From Pseudomonadota bacterium (GTDB taxonomy: Bacteria > Pseudomonadota > Alphaproteobacteria > Rhizobiales > Beijerinckiaceae): DNA of 5,930 nt. A program made the position numbers and the translations under genes. This document shows, piece after piece, positions 1-5,930 of the stretch. Each line of letters begins with the position of its first letter. The stretch's first letter is position 1. The notes beneath the pieces are model-generated. The model was not told where the DNA came from, made no database searches, and saw only the letters and a list, made by a program, of their open reading frames with translations. The stretch spans positions 1-5,930 of the forward strand of contig JAFAAP010000255.1 of NCBI GenBank assembly GCA_023426505.1, read 5' to 3'.

Positions 1-22
1 GCTGGCGCAGGAGGCGCGCAGC
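1..22 (-). repeat. Small GC-rich hairpin after the M32 gene
   Basis: Two four-pair blocks separated by a single bulged base, with a 5-nt loop, begin 27 nt past the carboxypeptidase stop. It could be the stem of the operon terminator, but the window ends before any U-run could be seen. In such GC-rich DNA a stem this short may be chance. Confidence 0.2.
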
Positions 23-49
23 CGGACGTCGCAAGGGTGAGGCGTTGCC

Positions 50-1573
50 TTACGTCGCGTACTTGCCCTGGAGATAGGCGAGATAGGGCGCAGGATCGAG
101 GCCGCGGCCCGTTTCGCGCACCAGAAGCTCATCACGCGTGAAGCGGCGGCCGTGCTGCCAGATCTTTTGGCGCAGCGCCTCGGCGAGGCCCGCGTAGTCG
201 CCCGCCTCGATGGCAGCGTCGAGGCCTGCATCCTGCCGACGCAGGGTCTCCATGACCTGGGCGGCCATGACGTTGCCGATCGTGTAGGTCGGGAAGGACC
301 CGATATAGCCCGTCGACCAGTGCACGTCCTGCAGCACGCCCTTGGAATCGTTGGGCACGTCGAGGCCGAGGTCGCGCTTGATGGCGGCGTTCCATGCGGC
401 GGGCAGGTCCGCCACGGGCAGAGAGCCGTCCATGAGGGCGCATTCGATGTCGACGCGTAGCATGATGTGGAAATCGTACGTCAGCTCGTCGGCCTCGACG
501 CGGATGAAGCCGGGCTCCACGCGCGTGACGGCGCGATAGAACTCCTCGGCGCTCACGTCCCCGAGCTGGTCGGGGAAGTGCCGCTGCAGCTCCGGGAAAT
601 GCAGCTGCCAGAAGGTACGGCTGCGCACGATGTGGTTCTCCCACAGGCGCGATTGCGACTCATGCGCCCCGAAGCTGGTGCCCCCGACCGCATAGAGGCC
701 GACCAGATCGGTCGCCAGCGTCGTGCGGGTATAGGCCGGGTCGACCCCCTGCTCGTAGAGGCCGTGACCGGTCTCGTGAGCGGTGCCGAACAGGGAGGCC
801 GGAAGGTAGTTGCGGTTGTAGCGCGTGGTGATGCGCACGTCGTTGCGGGTGAACGACACCTCGAACGGATGCACCGTGGTGTCGAGGCGTCCGCGCTTCA
901 GGTCGTAGCCGAGCCTCTCGGCCATGATCAGCCCGAAAGCACGCTGCCCTTCCTCGGGGAAGTCGCGGAACAGGAAGTCGGAGCGCGGGGCCGTGCGTGA
1001 GCGCGCGGCATCGAGGATCGGCTGCATCCCTGAGCGCAGCGTCGCGAAGAGGCGCTTGAGGCTGGACGCCGTCTCGCCCGGCTCGTAGATCGACACCATG
1101 GCGTCGTAAGGGTGCTCGCTCCAGCCGATGCAATCCGCATAGGCGCGGGAGAGTTCGACGGTCTTGGCGAGGTGGGGTGCGAAGATCGAGAAGTCGCTCT
1201 TGGCGCGCCCCTCGATCCAAGCGGCTTGCGCCACCGTGCGAAGCGCCGCCCGCTCCTGGATGAGGGAGGCCGGCACGCGGCGGTGATGCTCGAAGGCATG
1301 ACGCGTCTGCGCCACAATGCGCCGCTCCGGCGCATCGTCGGGCAAACCCTCGACCGCCTGCTCGGCGGCGTCGAGGGCCGCCTCGGTCTCCGAGGACAGC
1401 AGAAGGTCGCGCGCCACGCGCGTGAGGGTCGCGATCTGCTGGCCGCGCGTCTCAGCACCACCCGGCGGCATCATGGTGCGAGAGTCCCAGGTGAGGACCG
1501 AGGTGGCGTTGAGCACGTCGTTGACGGCGGCGACGCACTCGTTGAGCGCTGCGATGGAGGCTTGCTGGGTCAT
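50..1573 (-). CDS. M32 family metallocarboxypeptidase (carboxypeptidase Taq type)
   Basis: Predicted cytoplasmic zinc carboxypeptidase of 507 aa, the usual size for peptidase family M32, removing single residues from peptide C-termini. The zinc motif HETGH lies at residues 266-270 (ligands H266 and H270, catalytic E267), and HESQSR at 304-309 should give the third ligand E305. Further M32 signatures are the WDSRTMMPPGG segment near 29-39, IRVEADELTY at 357-366 and the Y-I-GSFPTY stretch at 423-430. There is no signal peptide. The ATG start at 1573 lies 18 bp after the stop of the upstream ATPase gene and has no strong Shine-Dalgarno sequence, so translation may rely on read-on from that gene. 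The stop is TAA. Compared with the family members I remember, the gap between HEXXH and the glutamate ligand is about nine residues longer. Position as last gene of a peptide importer operon suggests it degrades the imported peptides; this is inference. Family assignment is firm. Confidence 0.95.
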   Translation of the reverse strand: MTQQASIAALNECVAAVNDVLNATSVLTWDSRTMMPPGGAETRGQQIATLTRVARDLLLSSETEAALDAAEQAVEGLPDDAPERRIVAQTRHAFEHHRRVPASLIQERAALRTVAQAAWIEGRAKSDFSIFAPHLAKTVELSRAYADCIGWSEHPYDAMVSIYEPGETASSLKRLFATLRSGMQPILDAARSRTAPRSDFLFRDFPEEGQRAFGLIMAERLGYDLKRGRLDTTVHPFEVSFTRNDVRITTRYNRNYLPASLFGTAHETGHGLYEQGVDPAYTRTTLATDLVGLYAVGGTSFGAHESQSRLWENHIVRSRTFWQLHFPELQRHFPDQLGDVSAEEFYRAVTRVEPGFIRVEADELTYDFHIMLRVDIECALMDGSLPVADLPAAWNAAIKRDLGLDVPNDSKGVLQDVHWSTGYIGSFPTYTIGNVMAAQVMETLRRQDAGLDAAIEAGDYAGLAEALRQKIWQHGRRFTRDELLVRETGRGLDPAPYLAYLQGKYAT

Positions 1574-1591
1574 GTCGTGGGATTTCTGCGG

Positions 1592-2596
<1,005 letters not shown>

Positions 2597-3563
2597 TTAT
2601 CGGTCTCGATCGGGTAATGGCAAAGGGCGGTGCGTCCGTCTCCGAAGTCCTGGACGGGCGGCGTGGTGGTGCAGGCGGGCCCTGCCCTGAAGCAGCGCGG
2701 CGCGAAGGCGCAGCCCGGCGGCAGGTTGGCGAGCGAGGGCGTCGAGCCGGGAACCTGCGGCAGCCGCGTTCCGGGCTCGTGCTCGGCCGGCACGGAGGCG
2801 AGAAGTCCCGCCGTGTAGGGATGACGCGGCGCGGCGATCACATCGGCGGCAGCGCCGGTCTCGACGACACGGCCCGCATACATGACGCAGATGTCGTCCG
2901 CGAGGCTCGACACCACGGCGAGGTCGTGGGTCACCCACACGAAGGCGGTGCCGGTCTCGTCGGCGAGGCGGCGCACCTCGGCGAGGATCTGTCCCTGGAT
3001 CGACACGTCGAGCGCCGTCGTCGGCTCGTCCGCGATGATCACGGCCGGGTTGTGCAGGAGCGCGATGGCGATGGCCACACGCTGGCGCATACCGCCCGAG
3101 AGCTGGTGCGGATAGGCGTCGAGCCGCTCTTCCGGGCTCGGGATGCCGACCTTGGCCAGCGCATCGCGGGCGCGGGTCCAGGCCACCTTACGGGAGACGC
3201 GATCGTGAGCGCGCACGGCCGCGATCATCTGCGTCCCGATCTTGAGGACCGGGTTGAGCGTCATCAAGGGGTCCTGGAACACCATGGCGACCTGCGCGCC
3301 GCGCACGCGGCGGATGGCCTCGCCCTTGAGTTTGGTGAGGTCCTGGCCGTTGAGCAGCACCTCGCCGCCGGCGATCTCGCCCGGAGCCTCGATGAGGCCG
3401 AGGATCGAGTAGCCGGTGACGCTCTTGCCGGAGCCGGATTCGCCCACGAGACCGAGAATACGGCCGCGGCCGACCTCGAAGCTGACGCCGTCGACGGCCT
3501 TGAGGATGCCGGCCCGAGTGTGGAACTGGGTCCGGAGGTCTTTGACGCGAAGGACGGGCTCGC

Positions 3564-4475
3564 TCATCGGCTGCGCCTCGGGTTCAGGACGTGACGCACC
3601 TGGTCGCCCACGAGATTGATGGCGACGACGGTCAGCATCAGGGCGATGCCGGGATAGATCGAGATCCAGTAGCGGCCGGACAGCAGGAACTGGAAGCCGT
3701 TGGAGATCAGCGACCCCAGCGACGGCTGGGTCAGCGGAAGGCCGAGGCCGAGGAACGACAGGGTCGCCTCGAGGGCGATCGAGTTCGCCACCTGCACGGT
3801 CGCCACCACGATCAGCGGCGGAAGCGCATTCGGCAGGAGGTGGCGGAACAGCACCTGACGGGCTGGGAGCGGCGTCGACAGAGCCGCCTCGATGTAATCC
3901 TTGCGGCGCTCCGCGCTCGCCGCGCCGTGGGTCGTGCGGGCGAAGTACGCATATTGCGCGGCGACCAGCGCCGTCACGAGCTGCGGCAGCCCTTGCCCGA
4001 GCATGGCGACCAGAACGAGCGCGAGAAGGATCGCCGGCAGCGAGAGCTGCAGATCGATGATGCGCATGATGATCGCCTCGATCCGGCCGCCGTAATAGGC
4101 GGCGATGAGGCCGACCGTGGCGCCGAGCACGAGCGCGAAGGTGCCGGCCATCACGCCGACGATCAGGCTGGTGCGCAGACCGTAGAGGATGGCCGAGAAC
4201 ACGTCGCGGCCGGCGGCATCCGTGCCGAGCCAGTGAACGTAGCCGCCCGAACCGACCTCGCCGGGTTCGAGGCGGGCGTCGAAGAGGTCGAGCGTCTGCT
4301 GGTTATAGGGATCCTGCGGCGCCACGAGCGGCGCAAGGACCGCCATGAGCACCACCGACACGATGACGATGAGCGCCGCGACCGCAACAGGGCTCTGCTT
4401 GAAGTCGGACCAGAAATTGCCGAGCCGGACCCAGCGGGTCTCGGCCGGAGCGGAGATGGCGGGAGAGCTGCTCAT
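3564..4475 (-). CDS. Peptide ABC transporter permease, DppC/OppC type
   Basis: Inner-membrane permease subunit of 303 aa that forms the translocation pore with the DppB-type protein. It has the DppC layout: a cytoplasmic N-terminus, a first membrane span at about 30-52, a periplasmic loop carrying the hallmark HWLGTDAAGRDVFS near 81-94, then the BPD_transp_1 core with spans around 103-127, 138-160, 163-178, 215-235 and 272-292. The cytoplasmic EAA coupling loop is DYIEAALSTPLPARQVLF followed by RHLLPN (193-216). The usual glycine four residues after the second-to-last alanine region (EAAxxxG) is P202 here. The conserved SFLGLGLP segment is at 240-247. The ATG at 4475 overlaps the upstream permease stop as ATGA, with GAAGG 7 nt upstream, so the start is well supported. 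The protein ends in the typical LNPR tail. Confidence 0.94.
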   Translation of the reverse strand: MSSSPAISAPAETRWVRLGNFWSDFKQSPVAVAALIVIVSVVLMAVLAPLVAPQDPYNQQTLDLFDARLEPGEVGSGGYVHWLGTDAAGRDVFSAILYGLRTSLIVGVMAGTFALVLGATVGLIAAYYGGRIEAIIMRIIDLQLSLPAILLALVLVAMLGQGLPQLVTALVAAQYAYFARTTHGAASAERRKDYIEAALSTPLPARQVLFRHLLPNALPPLIVVATVQVANSIALEATLSFLGLGLPLTQPSLGSLISNGFQFLLSGRYWISIYPGIALMLTVVAINLVGDQVRHVLNPRRSR

Positions 4476-5446
4476 GAGGCGGCCTTCACACGGATGCGCG
4501 GATCGAGCTGGCCGTAGATCAGATCGACCACGAGATTGATCACGACGAACAGGAACACGACGAGGATGAGGTAGGCGACCATCACGGGCCGGTCGAGCAC
4601 GGTGATGGAGTCGATGATGAGCTTGCCCATGCCGGGCCAGTTGAACACGGTCTCGGTCACGACCGCGAAGGCGAGCGTCGAGCCGAGCTCGAGGCCGAAC
4701 ACCGTGACGATCGGAATCGAGATGTTCTTGAGAACGTGCAGGCCCACGACCTTGCTCTCAGACAGACCCTGCGCGCGGGCGAAGCGCACGTAGTCCGAAC
4801 TCATCACCTCGATCGTGCCCGCCCGGGTGAGGCGGATCAGGAGGCCGAGCTTAAACAGGGCGAGGTTGAAGGCCGGCAGGATGATGTAGCTCAGGCCTTC
4901 GAGCGACGTGACGGAGAGCGGCATGCCGAGCACGTTCGTCACCGGCCCGCGGCCGCCGGAGGGCAGCCAGCCGAGCTCGACCGCGAACGTCATGATGAGC
5001 AGCAGGCCAACCCAGAAGGTTGGCACGCTGAATCCGAGGACCGAAACCGCCATGATGGCGCGTGCCGAGAGGGAATCCGGCTTGTAGCCGGCCCATAGGC
5101 CGAGCGGGATGCCGAGGCAGGTGGCGATCATCATCGCCGTCAGTGCCAGTTCGAGGGTCGCCGGGAAGCGCGACCAGATCAGGCTGAGCACCGGAAGGCG
5201 ATAGATGAACGACTCGCCGAGATCCCCGTGCAGCATGTTGTTCATGAAGATGAAGTACTGCTCGATCAGGGGGCGGTCGAGGCCATAGCGCTGAATCAGC
5301 GCCTCGCGCAGGGCCTGGTCCGAAGCCGGATCGATCATCACGTCGATCGGGTTTCCGATGGCATAGACGCCCAGGAACACGATGATCGACATCGCAATGA
5401 TGACCAGGAGCGCCTGAAGAATGCGCTGGATGAGAAATCCGATCAT
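4472..5446 (-). CDS. Peptide ABC transporter permease, DppB/OppB type
   Basis: Inner-membrane permease subunit of 324 aa, pairing with the DppC-type permease. It begins with the family-typical MIGFLIQRILQALL, a first span at about 9-31, a periplasmic region with YGLDRPLIEQYF (54-65) and GDLGESF (74-80), then the core with spans near 98-120, 131-153, 184-208, 245-270 and 288-312. The coupling loop DYVRFARAQGLSE (218-230) keeps the conserved glycine G227, and ETVFNWPGMGKL (265-276) and the C-terminal YGQLDPRIR (311-319) are DppB hallmarks. The ATG at 5446 is the first gene start after the 166-bp spacer; the ribosome site is weak (GCGAGA about 4 nt upstream). An ATG at 5460 is out of frame, so this start is preferred. 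It ends in an ATGA overlap with the next permease. Specificity is not readable. Confidence 0.94.
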   Translation of the reverse strand: MIGFLIQRILQALLVIIAMSIIVFLGVYAIGNPIDVMIDPASDQALREALIQRYGLDRPLIEQYFIFMNNMLHGDLGESFIYRLPVLSLIWSRFPATLELALTAMMIATCLGIPLGLWAGYKPDSLSARAIMAVSVLGFSVPTFWVGLLLIMTFAVELGWLPSGGRGPVTNVLGMPLSVTSLEGLSYIILPAFNLALFKLGLLIRLTRAGTIEVMSSDYVRFARAQGLSESKVVGLHVLKNISIPIVTVFGLELGSTLAFAVVTETVFNWPGMGKLIIDSITVLDRPVMVAYLILVVFLFVVINLVVDLIYGQLDPRIRVKAAS

Positions 5447-5475
5447 GCTGTCTCGCGCATGGTTTTGAAGATGCC

Positions 5476-5504
5476 GTCAGGCGGACGGGAGCATCGCGCC
5501 TGAC
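5476..5504 (-). repeat. Inverted repeat upstream of the DppB-type permease gene
   Basis: A perfect 8-bp inverted repeat, GTCAGGCG at 5476-5483 and CGCCTGAC at 5497-5504, with a 13-nt loop. It ends 29 nt before the permease start. It could be a stem-loop at the 5' end of a processed permease message or a binding site; the sequence does not decide. An adjacent 8-bp palindrome TGACGTCA lies at 5509-5516. Confidence 0.4.
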
Positions 5505-5515
5505 AGGGTGACGTC

Positions 5516-5568
5516 AAAAAGATTGTCCGGAGCGCCGCGGTTTCGTGAGAAACCGAAGCGGCTCCGGA
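5516..5568 (-). terminator. Long hairpin with U-run between binding-protein and permease genes (partial terminator or attenuator)
   Basis: Arms at 5526-5544 and 5549-5568 form, on the transcribed strand, an 8-bp outer stem (5526-5533 with 5561-5568), a one-base bulge at 5560, two more pairs (5534-5535 with 5558-5559), one G-U wobble and one mismatch, then a 7-bp inner stem (5538-5544 with 5549-5555) closed by a four-base loop at 5545-5548. Five U follow at 5520-5516, starting five nucleotides after the stem. The offset and short U-run make it weaker than a classical intrinsic terminator. A partial terminator or 3'-end stabiliser for the binding-protein mRNA is likely, since the downstream permeases have no obvious promoter. 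Confidence 0.6.
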
Positions 5569-5576
5569 GGAAGGAT

Positions 5577-5600
5577 CGGCCGGGCTGCCCCTCCCGGCCG
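5577..5600 (-). repeat. Inverted repeat just after the binding-protein stop
   Basis: A perfect 8-bp all-GC inverted repeat (5577-5584 with 5593-5600) with an 8-nt loop, lying 12 nt past the stop codon of the binding-protein gene and 8 nt before the longer hairpin. No U-run follows. It may protect the upstream message from 3'-5' exonucleases together with the longer hairpin; the function is inferred. Confidence 0.5.
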
Positions 5601-5612
5601 GCAGAGTCAGGA

Positions 5613-5930
5613 TCAGCTCTTCGGCTTGATCTCGTAGGCCAGCGTCTCCTGGTCGACGCGGGCCGGGATGTTGAGCATGCCCTTCTTGGCCGCCCAGACC
5701 GTCTGAATCTGGACCGTCGGGATCAGCGCGCGGTCGTTCATGGAGACTTCCGTCACCTTCTCGAAGAGGGCGCGGCGCTTGGCGTCGTCCATGGTGCGGG
5801 AGCCTTCCTGGAGCAGCTTGTCGACCTCAGGGTTCGAGTATCCCTGCTTGTTGAAGGCGCCGAGGCCGATCGATGGATCGGCCGTGTGGACCAGCGAGCC
5901 GTAAGTGTAGCTCGCCTCGCCCGTCAGGGT
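5613..5930 (-). CDS. Peptide ABC transporter substrate-binding protein, C-terminal part (SBP_bac_5 family)
   Basis: Only the last 105 residues and the TGA stop (5613-5615) are present; the N-terminus, signal peptide and start lie beyond the right edge. Reading from the edge gives TLTGEASYTYGSLVHT, then GYSNPEVDKLLQEGS at about residues 30-44, DDAKRRALFEKVTEV, the ALIPTVQIQTVWA stretch and the end AYEIKPKS. The SNPEVDKLL / A-x-R-x-x-LF-x-K / IP-x-x-W pattern is the standard C-terminal lobe of periplasmic dipeptide/oligopeptide (SBP family 5, cluster C) binding proteins. It would capture the substrate in the periplasm and deliver it to the permease pair encoded next. It is separated from the permeases by a hairpin-rich spacer, unlike the other genes of the operon, which overlap. 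Ligand-binding residues for the substrate cannot be judged from this fragment. Confidence 0.92.
   Translation of the reverse strand, partial: TLTGEASYTYGSLVHTADPSIGLGAFNKQGYSNPEVDKLLQEGSRTMDDAKRRALFEKVTEVSMNDRALIPTVQIQTVWAAKKGMLNIPARVDQETLAYEIKPKS

Noticed and set aside
2597..2938. Second minus-strand frame of 113 codons inside the DppD-type gene ending next to the DppF start
   Set aside because: It is a shadow frame of the DppD-type ATPase with an Arg-rich translation. Its only use is to show the TAA directly before the DppF ATG.
2617..4517. Plus-strand open frames of 325 and 308 codons (2617-3594, 3591-4517)
   Set aside because: Both are exact antisense shadows of the DppD-type ATPase and the DppC-type permease, with charged low-complexity translations and no recognisable motif.
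5490..5517. Possible internal promoter upstream of the DppB-type gene: TTGACG at 5517-5512 with GATGCT 16 bp downstream
   Set aside because: The -35-like hexamer is good but the -10 match is only three of six, and TTGACG overlaps the U-run of the hairpin, so the match is weak evidence. Mapping of transcript 5' ends would settle it.

Overview
The window is one tightly packed block on the minus strand. It reads as the distal part of a dipeptide/oligopeptide ABC importer operon (dpp/opp type) followed by a cytoplasmic metallocarboxypeptidase. In transcription order, right to left, it holds: the C-terminal 105 residues of a periplasmic solute-binding protein (5613-5930, entering from the right edge), a 166-bp spacer with three stem-loops (5447-5612), two permeases (4472-5446 and 3564-4475), two ATPases (2548-3567 and 1592-2596), and a peptidase family M32 carboxypeptidase (50-1573). 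The order binding protein, permease B, permease C, ATPase D, ATPase F matches the classical dppABCDF layout. No gene on the plus strand is credible.

The organism looks like a high-GC alphaproteobacterium, probably Hyphomicrobiales (Methylobacterium, Microvirga or Bosea-like). This is inferred from GC-rich third positions, the operon layout and general sequence flavour, not from a marker gene.

The permease and ATPase genes are translationally coupled. B/C and C/D share 4-nt ATGA stop-start overlaps. D/F overlap by an unusual 49 nt. The M32 gene starts only 18 bp after the last ATPase stop. The proposed pathway is that the binding protein delivers a peptide (or peptide-like solute), the permease pair moves it across the inner membrane with ATP hydrolysis by the two ATPases, and the M32 enzyme trims residues from the peptide C-terminus in the cytoplasm. 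The substrate cannot be read from the sequence.

The only noncoding stretch of any size is the spacer after the binding-protein gene. It holds three closely spaced inverted repeats. The middle one is a long hairpin followed by a run of five U, which fits a partial terminator or mRNA-stability element that keeps binding-protein expression above permease expression. I see no clearly undescribed system here. The points worth checking are this spacer, the import-plus-hydrolysis linkage, the D/F overlap, the cysteine clusters in both ATPases, and two family deviations (permease C EAA loop, M32 ligand spacing).
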